Part shown: piece after piece, positions 9,167 through 22,930 of the stretch | Layout of the letters: every line of letters begins with the position of its first letter | Numbering within the stretch: position 1 is the first letter of the stretch | Notes under the pieces: generated by a model | What the model was told of the DNA's origin: nothing | What the model saw: the letters and a program-made list of their open reading frames with translations, nothing else | Databases searched by the model: none | Made by a program: the position numbers and the translations under genes | Assembly: GCA_009919175.1 (NCBI GenBank) | Contig: RGCL01000023.1 | Span: 1 to 36,930, forward strand | DNA: 36,930 bases | From: Betaproteobacteria bacterium | GTDB lineage: Bacteria; Pseudomonadota; Gammaproteobacteria; Burkholderiales; Burkholderiaceae_C | Direction of reading: 5' to 3'

Positions 9167-10327
9167 TCAGCCGCCGATGTAGCTCATTTCGACGCGCTGA
9201 GCTCCAGGCTCTGTGTGCCCTTGCTGGACTTGCCGCAGGGCAGAGTAGCGGTCATCGCGCGATTGCCAAATGCCCACCAGTGCGTGCTCCAGCTCGACGT
9301 CGCTCGCGCCGCCTCGCAGCAAGGCGCGCAAGTCATAGCCAGAGGATGCAAAAAGACACAGGTAGAGTCGGCCATCGGTCGAGAGGCGTGAGCGGTTGCA
9401 ATCGCCACAAAAAGCCTGTGTGACGCTGGAGATGAAGCCGACCTCGGGGTCGCCTGCATGCCATTGCCCATCCGCACGGGCATAACCAAAGCGTTTGGCG
9501 GTCTCTCCTGCTTGGGTGGCCGCCAGTGGCATCAGGGGATGCTGGGCGCTGATCATCTGCACAATGGTGGCGGAGGGCACCACCTCATCGAGGTTCCAGT
9601 TGTTGGTTTGTCCCACGTCCATGTATTCGATGAAGCGCAGGGGCAAGCGCCACTGGCGGAAATGTTCGGCCATGGGCAGGATCTGATCGAAGTTGACGCT
9701 GCGTTGCACCACCATGTTGACCTTGAGTCCGGTGAAATGCCCTGAGGCATCCAGACCCAGGCCAGCCTCGCGCGCGGCGGCGATGCCATCGAGCACATCG
9801 CTCACGGGGAAGTCCACGTCGTTCATGCGCCGAAACACGGTTTCATCCAAAGCGTCCAGACTCACGGTCACCCGTTGCAAGCCGGCTTGCTTGAGCGCTT
9901 GGGCCTTGTGTTTGAGCAGCGTGGCATTGGTGGTGAGGGTGAGCTCGGGCGCGTGACCCTCGAGCGTCTTGAGCTCAGAGAGCATGGCCACGAGGTCTTC
10001 CACCCGTTTTCTGAGCAAGGGTTCGCCACCCGTGAGGCGGATTTTTTTCACGCCCAGTTTCAAAAAGATCGATGCCAGGCGTGTGATTTCTTCAAAGCTC
10101 AGGATGTCTGCATGCGGCAAATAACGGTAGGTGTTGTCATACACCTCCTTGGGCATGCAATAGGTGCAGCGAAAGTTGCAGCGGTCTGTGACGCTGATGC
10201 GCAAGTCCCGCAAAGGCCGATGCCACATGTCAGTGAGGGATTGGCCAGGCGCGAGCACGCGTTGTGGCTTGGGGATGATCAAGCCTTTGGCACGTTGATC
10301 GTGCAACACAATGGTTTTCTCGCTCAT
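9167..10327 (-). CDS. moaA: GTP 3',8-cyclase (radical SAM)
   Basis: MoaA uses radical SAM chemistry to rearrange GTP to 3',8-cyclo-7,8-dihydro-GTP, the first step of molybdopterin synthesis. The 386-residue protein has the radical-SAM cluster CNFRCTYC (Cys50, Cys54, Cys57), the TGGEPLLR motif that contacts SAM, and the second iron-sulfur cluster in [13 protein letters not shown]...LCLF near the C-terminus. It ends in Gly-Gly, the conserved tail needed for catalysis in characterised MoaA proteins. An N-terminal extension of about 30 residues precedes the core, which accounts for its slightly larger size. It is the first gene of the moaA-moeA pair. ATG 10327 has only a weak ribosome binding site. 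Confidence 0.95.
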   Translation of the reverse strand: MSEKTIVLHDQRAKGLIIPKPQRVLAPGQSLTDMWHRPLRDLRISVTDRCNFRCTYCMPKEVYDNTYRYLPHADILSFEEITRLASIFLKLGVKKIRLTGGEPLLRKRVEDLVAMLSELKTLEGHAPELTLTTNATLLKHKAQALKQAGLQRVTVSLDALDETVFRRMNDVDFPVSDVLDGIAAAREAGLGLDASGHFTGLKVNMVVQRSVNFDQILPMAEHFRQWRLPLRFIEYMDVGQTNNWNLDEVVPSATIVQMISAQHPLMPLAATQAGETAKRFGYARADGQWHAGDPEVGFISSVTQAFCGDCNRSRLSTDGRLYLCLFASSGYDLRALLRGGASDVELEHALVGIWQSRDDRYSALRQVQQGHTEPGAQRVEMSYIGG

Positions 10328-10374
10328 TGAACCATTGTGCCAAAGCTCAGCCCTTTGGCTCCTGGCGTGAGGTC

Positions 10375-10401
10375 AAAAAAAACCCCGGCAGGGCCGGGGT
10401 T
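10375..10401 (-). terminator. Intrinsic terminator of hppA
   Basis: On the minus strand, a 9-bp stem (AACCCCGGC with GCCGGGGTT, three-base loop) is followed by eight T residues. It lies about 40 bases after the hppA stop codon and upstream of moaA, so it separates the two minus-strand units. Confidence 0.9.
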
Positions 10402-10443
10402 GTCATGGACCCTGGTGAGAGGGTCTGGGGCGTTCAACCTGAA

Positions 10444-12489
<2,046 letters not shown>

Positions 12490-12520
12490 GAGATTCCCCT
12501 CTTGGAAGAGATTGAAACGA

Positions 12521-12542
12521 CATGGGCAACGAGTTGCCCATG
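12521..12542. promoter_or_regulatory. 10-bp perfect inverted repeat in the hppA leader
   Basis: CATGGGCAAC and GTTGCCCATG are separated by two bases, about 30 bases upstream of the hppA ATG, in the 220-base gap shared with ppa. In RNA it would make a stable hairpin near the hppA ribosome binding site; in DNA it could be an operator. Which applies cannot be decided from sequence. Confidence 0.6.
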
Positions 12543-12645
12543 ATGGTGGGAATTGCTTCCTCCGCTCAGTCTTGCGCTGATTTGGATTGGCCAACTCAAA
12601 GCTCAATGTAAGCCATCAGAATGACAATTCCAGATGAAAACCGTT

Positions 12646-12697
12646 CCCTGAGACTAAAATCAGGGTTTTTCCTAGTCTCCCTTCCAGGGAGTTTTTT
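12646..12697 (+). promoter_or_regulatory. Candidate transcription attenuator ahead of ppa
   Basis: Two terminator-like hairpins lie in tandem. Hairpin A is CCCTGA (12646-12651) with TCAGGG (12660-12665) followed by five T. Hairpin B is CTCCC (12677-12681) with GGGAG (12687-12691) followed by six T. A third helix, GAGACTA (12650-12656) with TAGTCTC (12673-12679), would disrupt both. No plus-strand gene lies upstream, since hppA is divergent, so these signals would act on the ppa leader itself or end a short RNA. The stems are short, so function is inferred. Confidence 0.5.
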
Positions 12698-12709
12698 GAG
12701 AGCCGTCAA

Positions 12710-13246
12710 ATGTCACTGGATAACGTCAATCCTGGTAAGAATGCCCCCAACGAGTTCAACGTGATCATCGAGATCCCCATGAATGCGGATCCCATCAAAT
12801 ACGAAGTGGACAAGGAAACAGGCGCCATCTTTGTGGACCGTTTCATGAGCACCTCCATGCACTATCCGAGCAACTATGGCTATGTGCCCAAGACCATCGC
12901 TGGCGATGGCGACCCCGTTGATGTGCTGGTGATCACGCCCGTGCCCCTGATCCCCGGTGTGGTGGTGACATGCCGTCCCATTGGCGTGCTCAAGATGCAG
13001 GACGAGGCCGGTGACGATGCCAAGGTGTTGGCTGTGCCCACCGACAAGATTTTGTCCATCTACACGCAATGGCAAAAGCCCGAGGACCTCAACCCCATGC
13101 GCCTCAACACCATTTCGCATTTCTTTGAGCACTACAAAGACTTGGAAAAGGGCAAATGGGTCAAGGTGCTGGGTTGGGAAGGTCCCGATGCAGCTCGCGC
13201 CGAAATCACCGCGGGCATCGAGGCCTACAAGCGCTCACACCCCTGA
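12710..13246 (+). CDS. ppa: Soluble inorganic pyrophosphatase (family I)
   Basis: This cytoplasmic Mg2+-dependent enzyme hydrolyses pyrophosphate, pulling biosynthetic reactions forward. The 178-residue protein has the family I signature DGDPVDVLV with metal ligands Asp66, Asp68 and Asp71, plus the conserved [10 protein letters not shown] segment. Length is typical of bacterial hexameric enzymes. It is transcribed away from hppA, so two enzymes competing for the same substrate share one control region. The ribosome binding site is weak (GAGAG), just after a terminator-like hairpin. Its last 12 bases overlap the end of the convergent acyltransferase gene. Confidence 0.96.
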   Translation: MSLDNVNPGKNAPNEFNVIIEIPMNADPIKYEVDKETGAIFVDRFMSTSMHYPSNYGYVPKTIAGDGDPVDVLVITPVPLIPGVVVTCRPIGVLKMQDEAGDDAKVLAVPTDKILSIYTQWQKPEDLNPMRLNTISHFFEHYKDLEKGKWVKVLGWEGPDAARAEITAGIEAYKRSHP

Positions 13247-14416
13247 GGCCTGTTTAAAGGGGCTGCGCTCGGCCAGCCCGGCTTCATAGGCCTTGACCGC
13301 TTCCCCTTCCCGGTTCACATGGTCATGGATGGCGCGCCTGAATCGGGGATCGGCCACCCAATGCCAACTGGTGGTCGAAACAGGCATCAGGGCTCTGGCC
13401 ATTTTGTGTTCCCCCTGGGCGCCTCCCTCAAAACGCTGCACGCGGTGTTGAATGCACCACTCGATGGGCTGGTAATAGCAGGCCTCGAAGTGAAGTCGGT
13501 CCACCCGCTGCAGTGCACCCCAATAGCGTCCATAGGCAACCCGTTGAGCACCTGGCTCACCATCCACGCCCAATAAGCTCGATGCAATGGGTTGGCCGTC
13601 CAGCCAGGCCACGAACATCACCCAGTCGTTGGGGCGAGCTTGTGCATGGCTGAGGAAAAAATCGGCTTGCAGGTAGGGCGGGTTGCCATGCTCCCAATAG
13701 GTTTGTGAATAGCAACGATAGAAAAAATCCCACCAGTCCGAAGTGATGGCGGCCCCTTCCAGGGTGGTGAAGCTCACGCCCTGGGAGCGCACCCGCTCGC
13801 GCTCTTGCCGGATTTTTTTGCGCTTGTCCTGACTCAGGGCTTGAAGAAAGGCGTCAAAGTCTGGCCAGCCCTGGTGGGTCCAGTGGAATTGCGTTTGATG
13901 CCGTGGCATCCATTGAGCTTGTTGCAAGGCCTGTGCATCGCTGTCGTCACCAAACAGCACGTGTAGGCTGGACACACCCTGGCTCACCAGCAAGGCCTCA
14001 ATGGCGCGGGCGAGGGCAAACCGGTGGGAAGTTTCGGTGGCCAGCATGCGACTGCCTGGCACAGGAGTGAAGGGCACGGCGATCACTGCTTTGGGGTAAT
14101 AGGACAAGCCATGCTGTTCATAGGCGCGCGCCCAGGCCCAGTCAAACACGTATTCGCCATAGGAGTGGGACTTGATGTAGAGCGGGCAAGCCGCCACCAT
14201 CTGCTCGCCTTGCCAAAGTGTCACGTGATGGGGTTGCCAGCCACGGTCTGCGCAAGCGCTGCGACTGGTCTCGAGCGCATTCAAATACGCATGACGCATG
14301 AACATCGTGGGCCTCTCGCTGTGCGCGAGCAAAGTTTCCCAGGCCACAGATGGGCAATCGGCCATGTGGTCAAACACTCGAATGTGATAATCATTCGGCA
14401 AGGACAAAGAGGACAT
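13235..14416 (-). CDS. FemAB-like N-acyltransferase (DUF482, GNAT fold)
   Basis: The 393-residue protein resembles the COG3146/DUF482 family of predicted N-acyltransferases related to FemAB enzymes, which in other bacteria add amino acids to peptidoglycan. Recognisable stretches are [14 protein letters not shown] near the N-terminus, [20 protein letters not shown], a lysine-rich [12 protein letters not shown] segment, and the C-terminal [17 protein letters not shown]. No signal peptide is seen, so it should be cytoplasmic. The true substrate is unknown. ATG 14416 is preferred because the longer start at 14431 would run into the nadE start. Its beginning contains the presumed nadE promoter, and its end overlaps ppa by 12 bases. 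Confidence 0.82.
   Translation of the reverse strand: MSSLSLPNDYHIRVFDHMADCPSVAWETLLAHSERPTMFMRHAYLNALETSRSACADRGWQPHHVTLWQGEQMVAACPLYIKSHSYGEYVFDWAWARAYEQHGLSYYPKAVIAVPFTPVPGSRMLATETSHRFALARAIEALLVSQGVSSLHVLFGDDSDAQALQQAQWMPRHQTQFHWTHQGWPDFDAFLQALSQDKRKKIRQERERVRSQGVSFTTLEGAAITSDWWDFFYRCYSQTYWEHGNPPYLQADFFLSHAQARPNDWVMFVAWLDGQPIASSLLGVDGEPGAQRVAYGRYWGALQRVDRLHFEACYYQPIEWCIQHRVQRFEGGAQGEHKMARALMPVSTTSWHWVADPRFRRAIHDHVNREGEAVKAYEAGLAERSPFKQASGV
14383..14391 (+). promoter_or_regulatory. Extended -10 promoter candidate for nadE
   Basis: TGTGATAAT fits an extended -10 element (TGn plus GATAAT) and would start transcription about 20 bases before the nadE ATG. No good -35 box is visible. It lies within the first codons of the divergent acyltransferase gene. 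Confidence 0.4.
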
Positions 14417-14418
14417 CA

Positions 14419-16435
<2,017 letters not shown>

Positions 16436-16996
16436 TCAGGCCAGCTGGGCTTGGTGCTGAAGTCGTTCGAGCAGTGCCATCGGGTCTGACTCGATGTGAA
16501 TCAAGTTCATTTGCCATTCACCCATGAAGCCTTCATGGAGTGAGTGCTCGGTGAATGAAATCAGGCCATCGTAAAACCCCTGGTGGTTGAGCAGGCCAAT
16601 GGGTTTGTTGTGATAGCCCAGTTGCCGCCAAGTCCAGACTTCAAAAAATTCCTCAAAGGTGCCAATCCCGCCGGGCAATGCCAAAAAGGCATGGGCTCTT
16701 TCGGCCATGGTGTGCTTTCTCTCATGCATGGTGCTCACCACCTTGAGCTCGTCGCATGACGAGCGGGCCAATTCTTTTTCCACCAAGGCTTGTGGGATGA
16801 CTCCAAACACCCGCCCCCCATGTTCTGCCGTTGCATCGGCCACGATGCCCATGAGGCCGCCACTGCCGCCCCCATAAACCAGTTCATGCCCATTGGAACC
16901 CAGCCATTGACCCACTTGCCTAGCCAGCTTGGCATATTCAGGGTCATGCCCCGGCTTGGAGCCGCAGTAGACGCAAAGCGAAAACGGTTTGGCCAT
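16436..16996 (-). CDS. LOG-family nucleotide phosphoribohydrolase (TIGR00730)
   Basis: LOG proteins remove ribose 5-phosphate from nucleoside monophosphates; plant LOG releases free cytokinins, and bacterial members often act on AMP. The 186-residue protein carries the two family motifs, GGGSGGLMG (42-50) and PGGIGTFEE (108-116), with the HERK active-site stretch at 91-94. I chose ATG 16996, giving MAKPFSLCVYCGS as in the family, rather than an upstream extension that overlaps the RDD gene. It is the last gene of the sigma-factor operon, two bases after the RDD stop. Proteins of this family are often mislabelled lysine decarboxylases. Confidence 0.92.
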   Translation of the reverse strand: MAKPFSLCVYCGSKPGHDPEYAKLARQVGQWLGSNGHELVYGGGSGGLMGIVADATAEHGGRVFGVIPQALVEKELARSSCDELKVVSTMHERKHTMAERAHAFLALPGGIGTFEEFFEVWTWRQLGYHNKPIGLLNHQGFYDGLISFTEHSLHEGFMGEWQMNLIHIESDPMALLERLQHQAQLA

Positions 16997-16998
16997 GA

Positions 16999-17535
16999 TC
17001 AAACTTTGGGTGGAGGTGGGACGAATTCCAGGCGAGTGCGCGACCATGCATCGTGCCAAAACTGACGATCGGGATGAAATCGACTGGCCAGCATCCAGAT
17101 CAGGACCCAGGCCAAGGTGGACAACGCTGTGCCACTGGTGCCCAAGCCCATGAGATTGGCCATGAGCAAAGGCGGAACAAACCAGACCCAGGAACAAAGG
17201 TAACGGATGAATGCCTGAGTCTGCGTGAGCGGTAAACCATCATGGCTGCGAACCCGGATGTGCCAGGTTTTCATCGCGAGGGTTTGGCCTTTGTACCAAA
17301 ACCAAGTGAAATAAATGGCGAGGACCAAAAAAATGAATGCCTGCATGCCCAGGCGATGATGCATGGCATTGCGCGTTTGACTCAGGGTGCTGAACAGATA
17401 GCCGCTCAGAAAAACGACGCCAAACAACAGAACACCCTCGTAAAGCCAGCACGCCATCCGCCGCTTGAGACTGGGCGTGAGGTGAGAGACCGTGTCACTG
17501 AGGGGGGCCAGTTCTGGTGCTGGCGATGAACTCAT
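16999..17535 (-). CDS. RDD-family membrane protein
   Basis: This 178-residue inner-membrane protein resembles the RDD family, whose members have no generally agreed function; some affect sodium or osmotic tolerance. Hydrophobic segments lie near residues 30-52, 64-82 and 118-150. The family's first conserved Arg is present (Arg25 or Arg26), but the Asp expected in the first membrane segment is replaced by Glu33. The GQTLAMKTWHIRV segment and the late Asp (HDAWSRT, 161-167) are as expected. Its ATG overlaps the stop of the DUF3106 gene (ATGA), so it is translated as part of the sigma-factor operon. Confidence 0.85.
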   Translation of the reverse strand: MSSSPAPELAPLSDTVSHLTPSLKRRMACWLYEGVLLFGVVFLSGYLFSTLSQTRNAMHHRLGMQAFIFLVLAIYFTWFWYKGQTLAMKTWHIRVRSHDGLPLTQTQAFIRYLCSWVWFVPPLLMANLMGLGTSGTALSTLAWVLIWMLASRFHPDRQFWHDAWSRTRLEFVPPPPKV

Positions 17536-18221
17536 TTGGGCAGCAATGTCAGGGGGTCAACTGAGTGGGGGTGAAAGCGATCCATTCGCTTTGCGTCAGC
17601 AGAGGGCGGTGTGGGCAAGCTGGCCATCCGATCCTTTGGAGCAGGGGTCATGGGGGTGGCTGCGCCCCAGACTTGGCGGCTTTGTTTTTGCATCAATCGC
17701 TGGCGTTCTTCTTCAGGCAGCTCCCGATAAGCCTCCCATTTGCGAACACGCTCCTCGACTGGAACTGTGTTGATCATGGCGTAATTCAGGCGAGCCTGAG
17801 CACGCTCAGCCGCACTGAGTTGTGCCCATGATTTCATCCGTTCCTGAAATTTGGCCTTGTTATCGGGATTTTCAAATTCCTGGCTTGCCACAACGGCACG
17901 CCATTTGAGTTTTTGACCTTCACTCAACCGCGGCCAAATGCCAGCCAAGGGCGCCAAGCCATCACGCTCGGCCTCGGTCAGTTCAGCCCAGGTTGGTCCA
18001 GGTCGCGCTGGGGGGGGAGAAGAAACTGCAGTAGCACTTGGAGCGCTGGGTGCGGCTTTTGGCGCAGACACGACTGGGGCAACTGGAGCTGGCGCGGCGC
18101 TTTGAGCCTGCTCGGCACTGGGCGCTACTGGTGCGGTTTGCGCACACACGCCGACAGTGGCTGAAAGCCCAAGGCTCAACAAACCAAGGTGTGCAACGAC
18201 AGTGACGCGAGATGAACTCAT
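17532..18221 (-). CDS. DUF3106 exported protein
   Basis: The function is unknown. A signal peptide (about residues 1-28, ending near VCAQ) and an Ala/Pro-rich linker (about 30-73) precede a helical domain (about 74-185) of repeated Trp- and charge-rich units such as PGPTWAELTEAERDGL, LSEGQKLKW and LPEEERQRLM, which is the DUF3106 pattern. A periplasmic location is likely. The repeated helical motifs recall, without demonstrable homology, periplasmic stress sensors of the CpxP type. It sits between a DUF3619 membrane protein and an RDD protein with ATGA overlaps at both ends, in an operon led by an ECF sigma factor. A sensory role is inference only. Confidence 0.85.
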   Translation of the reverse strand: MSSSRVTVVAHLGLLSLGLSATVGVCAQTAPVAPSAEQAQSAAPAPVAPVVSAPKAAPSAPSATAVSSPPPARPGPTWAELTEAERDGLAPLAGIWPRLSEGQKLKWRAVVASQEFENPDNKAKFQERMKSWAQLSAAERAQARLNYAMINTVPVEERVRKWEAYRELPEEERQRLMQKQSRQVWGAATPMTPAPKDRMASLPTPPSADAKRMDRFHPHSVDPLTLLPK

Positions 18222-18730
18222 TTGCTGTCGGATTGGGCGGGCTTGTCGGCAGAGGCTGTCTCGTCTTCGACTTCTTCCTTGCTCACTGCTTTTTCTGCAT
18301 TGAGAAAAGCCAAAAAGCCAGAATCGGTGTAGGCGTCGGGAGGCAGTTCGTCGGCAAGCAAGGCTGAGTCGATGCGAGTCACCTCATTGAGCCATTTTTG
18401 TGAGTGAAAGCCGCTCAGGAAAAAAAGGCCCACCACCAGGGACAGCAAAGGCAATGCGGAGCCAAGCCCCAGCCACATGCGAAAACCAAAGCCACGCCCC
18501 GAGCCGTTTGCGCCAGCGAGAGCGAGTTCGGATGCATTCACAGTGTTCAATTTGAGATGGCTCACATGAGCGGGAGCGAGCAGGTGGGCGCGGGCGACAG
18601 CCTGACTCCTGGCGATGCGAAGCCGCTCGCCTACATCGTGGGCAACAGCCTGTTGGCGGATCTGCTGAGCCAAAGCATGGCCGAGTTGATCCAGTTGGTG
18701 GTCGCTGATGGAATGAATTGAAGTCTTCAT
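18218..18730 (-). CDS. DUF3619 single-pass membrane protein, candidate anti-sigma factor
   Basis: This 170-residue protein has one clear transmembrane segment (about 85-108), a roughly 84-residue N-terminal part rich in Gln, Ala, Arg and His, and a short acidic C-terminal part. The N-terminal part is predicted to be cytoplasmic and the C-terminal part periplasmic. It resembles DUF3619, which has no known function. Its topology and its position directly after an ECF sigma gene match those of membrane anti-sigma factors, but no zinc-binding HxxxCxxC motif is present, so that role is inferred. ATG 18730 overlaps the sigma stop (ATGA), and its own stop overlaps the DUF3106 start in the same way. 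Confidence 0.85.
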   Translation of the reverse strand: MKTSIHSISDHQLDQLGHALAQQIRQQAVAHDVGERLRIARSQAVARAHLLAPAHVSHLKLNTVNASELALAGANGSGRGFGFRMWLGLGSALPLLSLVVGLFFLSGFHSQKWLNEVTRIDSALLADELPPDAYTDSGFLAFLNAEKAVSKEEVEDETASADKPAQSDSK

Positions 18731-19290
18731 GATTTGATGCCTCGCTGGATCAGTTGCTTGCTCAGGGCCTGAATCGCCCTGAAACTGTGTGTTTTCACGC
18801 TTCCCTCGGAACAACCCATGATGGCTGCGGTTTGGGCAACATCCAACTCCTCTAGGTAACGCAGGAGGAACGCTTCCCGTTGACGCGCTGGCAATTGACC
18901 AATGAGCTCATCCAGTAATCCTAAAGTTTGCCATTGACCCAGCAAGTTTGCAGGATCTCCTTCATGAATGAGGCTGTCTTTGGCAGCGTATTCGTGTAAA
19001 TCAAAAGTGCCCTCTTCGTCGTCACCCTCCAGATCGCTCATGTTGACGATGAGGGCCTTGCGTGTTTTTTGCCGCCTGAACCAGTCCAGCATGCTATTGG
19101 ACAGGATGCGCTGGAAAAGAAGGGGCAGTTCTTCAATGGGTTTGCCAGCATAGTGTTCAACCAATTTCATCATGCTGTCTTGCACGATGTCCAATGCTGC
19201 GTCTGTATCCTTGACGTGATAGAGGCAACGCTTGAATGCCTTTTTTTCCGACTCGGCTAAGAAATGATCGATTTGTTCGGGAGTTGCCAC
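18727..19290 (-). CDS. ECF-type RNA polymerase sigma factor
   Basis: The 187-residue protein has the two-domain layout of ECF sigma factors: a region 2 with ALDIVQDSMMKLVEHY and the following LDWFRRQK (2.3-2.4), and a region 4 with LPARQREAFLLRYLEELDV and the helix-turn-helix AAIMGCSEGSVKTHSFRA. An acidic insert, LEGDDEEGTFDLHEY, lies between them. I chose GTG 19290, giving MATPEQIDHFL, over TTG 19305; neither has a strong ribosome binding site. It is the first gene of the operon with DUF3619, DUF3106, RDD and LOG genes. Its target promoters are unknown, and no clear ECF-type promoter was recognised upstream. Confidence 0.9.
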   Translation of the reverse strand: MATPEQIDHFLAESEKKAFKRCLYHVKDTDAALDIVQDSMMKLVEHYAGKPIEELPLLFQRILSNSMLDWFRRQKTRKALIVNMSDLEGDDEEGTFDLHEYAAKDSLIHEGDPANLLGQWQTLGLLDELIGQLPARQREAFLLRYLEELDVAQTAAIMGCSEGSVKTHSFRAIQALSKQLIQRGIKS

Positions 19291-19525
19291 AGGCCACAAA
19301 TCCAAGAATCGGCGAATAAAACCAAGGATTATGCCCTTGTGTCGGTGGGTCTGATCTGGATGATGGTAAACCCTGTCATAATTTCAAAGTCAAATCGGCA
19401 AACGGGTTCTGGTTCGGCATCACCCCATGCTCATGGCCAAGAACCTCAAGTCCTGACATGCCCCCAAAAGGGGTGATGGAGGGGCACCCAAGGTTTTTCG
19501 GTTTCGAAATTCACAAAGGTTCATC

Positions 19526-21301
19526 ATGGAAATCAATCAAGCGGAAATCAACTCCGCGAATGCGGCCTCCGAGGCCCACGCCACCGAACTCAACGGCTCT
19601 GAGATTTTGGTCAAGGCTTTGCAAGCCGAGGCCGTCAAGTTTGTTTGGGGCTATCCCGGTGGAGCTGTTCTCTACATCTACGACGCGCTCTACAAGCAAG
19701 AGACGATTCAGCACGTGCTGGTCAGACATGAGCAGGCTGCTGTGCATGCGGCAGATGGCTATGCCAGGGCAACGGGTGATGTGGGCGTGGCTTTGGTCAC
19801 TTCGGGTCCTGGCGTTACCAATGCGGTGACGGGCATTGCGACGGCCTACATGGACAGCATTCCCATGGTGATCATTACGGGGCAGGTGCCTACGCCAGCC
19901 ATTGGCATGGACGCATTCCAAGAGTGCGACACCGTGGGCATCACGCGACCCATCGTCAAGCACAACTTCCTGGTCAAGGATGTCAAAGACCTGGCTGACA
20001 CGCTCAAAAAGGCTTTCCACATTGCCCGCAGTGGTCGACCCGGACCTGTGGTGGTGGACATCCCAAAGGACGTTTCATTCAAAAAAACCCGTTTCAGTGG
20101 TTATCCAGAAACGGTGGAGATGCGCTCTTACAACCCCGTCAAGCGTGGGCATGTGGGGCAAATTCGCAAAGCCCTTCAATTGCTTCAATCGGCCAAACGC
20201 CCTTTCATTTACACGGGCGGTGGCGTGATCATGAGCAACGCCAGCGACGAGCTGCGTGAACTGGTTGATTTGATCGGATGCCCTGTGACCAATACCCTCA
20301 TGGGTCTTGGTGCATTCCCAGCTACAGACAAACGGTTCCTGGGCATGCTGGGCATGCACGGCACCATCGAGGCCAACAACGCCATGCAGCATTGCGATGT
20401 CTTGTTGGCCATTGGCGCGCGCTTTGATGACCGTGTGATTGGTAATCCCAAGCACTTTGCTCAAAACGAGCGCAAGATCATTCACATCGATATTGATCCC
20501 TCCAGCATTTCCAAGCGCGTCAAGGTGGATGTCCCCATCGTAGGCGACGTCAAAGATGTCTTGACGGAAATGATCGAGGCCCTCAAAGGTGGTGCTCCCA
20601 AGCCCCAAGCCAGTGACCTGGCCGACTGGTGGAAGACGGTTGAGTCCTGGCGCAGTCGCGATTGCCTCAAGTACGACCGCGCCAACTCCGAAGTGATCAA
20701 GCCTCAATTCGTGGTGGAGACCCTTTGGGACATGGTCCAAAAAGATGATGTCTACATCACCTCCGATGTGGGACAGCATCAAATGTTTGCTGCCCAGTTC
20801 TATAAATTTGACGAACCTCGTCGCTGGATCAACTCTGGCGGTCTGGGTACCATGGGCGTGGGCATCCCCTATGCCATGGGCATCAAATTGGCCAAACCGC
20901 AGGCAGACGTGTTTTGCATCACGGGTGAGGGTTCGGTGCAAATGTGCATCCAAGAACTCTCAACTTGTTTGCAATACAACACCCCCATCAAGGTGGTTTC
21001 GCTCAACAATCGTTATTTGGGCATGGTCCGTCAATGGCAGGAAATTGAATACTCGGGTCGCTACAGCCACAGCTACATGGATGCCTTGCCCGATTTTGTG
21101 AAGCTTGCTGAAGCCTTTGGTCATGTGGGTATGCGCATTGAGCGTCCCCAGGATGTCGAGGGTGCTTTGCGTGAGGCGCGTCGCCTCAAGGATCGGACGG
21201 TGTTCATGGATTTCCAAACTGACCCCACCGAAAACGTCTTCCCCATGGTCCAGGCTGGCAAAGGCATCACTGAGATGCTGCTGGGCAGCGAGGACCTCTG
21301 A
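19526..21301 (+). CDS. ilvI: Acetolactate synthase, catalytic subunit
   Basis: This thiamine-diphosphate enzyme condenses two pyruvates, or pyruvate and 2-oxobutyrate, in the first common step of valine, leucine and isoleucine synthesis. The 591-residue protein has the catalytic Glu in [15 protein letters not shown], the FAD-binding central domain and the ThDP/Mg region with SLNN. The ThDP motif reads GEGS instead of the usual GDGS, a conservative change that I recall in related betaproteobacterial enzymes. ilvH and ilvC follow in the same direction. The 220-base gap upstream has GC-rich short inverted repeats (CCCCAAAAGGGG at 19462-19473) but no convincing leader peptide. Confidence 0.95.
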   Translation: MEINQAEINSANAASEAHATELNGSEILVKALQAEAVKFVWGYPGGAVLYIYDALYKQETIQHVLVRHEQAAVHAADGYARATGDVGVALVTSGPGVTNAVTGIATAYMDSIPMVIITGQVPTPAIGMDAFQECDTVGITRPIVKHNFLVKDVKDLADTLKKAFHIARSGRPGPVVVDIPKDVSFKKTRFSGYPETVEMRSYNPVKRGHVGQIRKALQLLQSAKRPFIYTGGGVIMSNASDELRELVDLIGCPVTNTLMGLGAFPATDKRFLGMLGMHGTIEANNAMQHCDVLLAIGARFDDRVIGNPKHFAQNERKIIHIDIDPSSISKRVKVDVPIVGDVKDVLTEMIEALKGGAPKPQASDLADWWKTVESWRSRDCLKYDRANSEVIKPQFVVETLWDMVQKDDVYITSDVGQHQMFAAQFYKFDEPRRWINSGGLGTMGVGIPYAMGIKLAKPQADVFCITGEGSVQMCIQELSTCLQYNTPIKVVSLNNRYLGMVRQWQEIEYSGRYSHSYMDALPDFVKLAEAFGHVGMRIERPQDVEGALREARRLKDRTVFMDFQTDPTENVFPMVQAGKGITEMLLGSEDL

Positions 21302-21346
21302 ATCCCATCATCACCTTCTTATTGGTTGAATCTATTGCTTGCCAAG

Positions 21347-21368
21347 CCCGAGTGTTACCGCACTCGGG
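21347..21368 (+). promoter_or_regulatory. Strong hairpin in the ilvI-ilvH gap
   Basis: CCCGAGTG (21347-21354) pairs perfectly with CACTCGGG (21361-21368) around a six-base loop, 28 bases before the ilvH start. No T-run follows, so it is not an intrinsic terminator. A betaproteobacterial cis-RNA called the ilvH motif has been described ahead of ilvH genes; whether this is an example needs a covariance-model search. Confidence 0.55.
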
Positions 21369-21395
21369 GGAGGGCGGCGAAAAGAGGAGCACCCC

Positions 21396-22929
<1,534 letters not shown>

Positions 22930-22930
<1 letters not shown>

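Noticed and set aside
8015-9391. 458-codon plus-strand frame opposite moeA and the end of moaA
   Set aside because: Antisense of two genes with clear catalytic motifs; it runs across their junction.
12490-12709. Fluoride (crcB-type) riboswitch ahead of ppa
   Set aside because: Considered because some ppa genes carry one, but the conserved pseudoknot sequences were not seen in this gap.
19377-19382. CATAAT as a -10 box for ilvI
   Set aside because: No acceptable -35 sequence at 16-18 bases upstream; similar CATAAT sequences occur on both strands of this gap.
19361-19475. Possible ilv leader peptide beginning MMVNPVII ahead of ilvI
   Set aside because: Only a few branched-chain residues near its start and no run of Ile, Val or Leu codons; the downstream hairpins are short and the T-run is not directly after a stem.
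20929-20943. GEGS instead of GDGS in the ThDP motif of IlvI as an inactivating change
   Set aside because: Conservative Asp-to-Glu change that I recall in related betaproteobacterial enzymes; the rest of the protein is intact.
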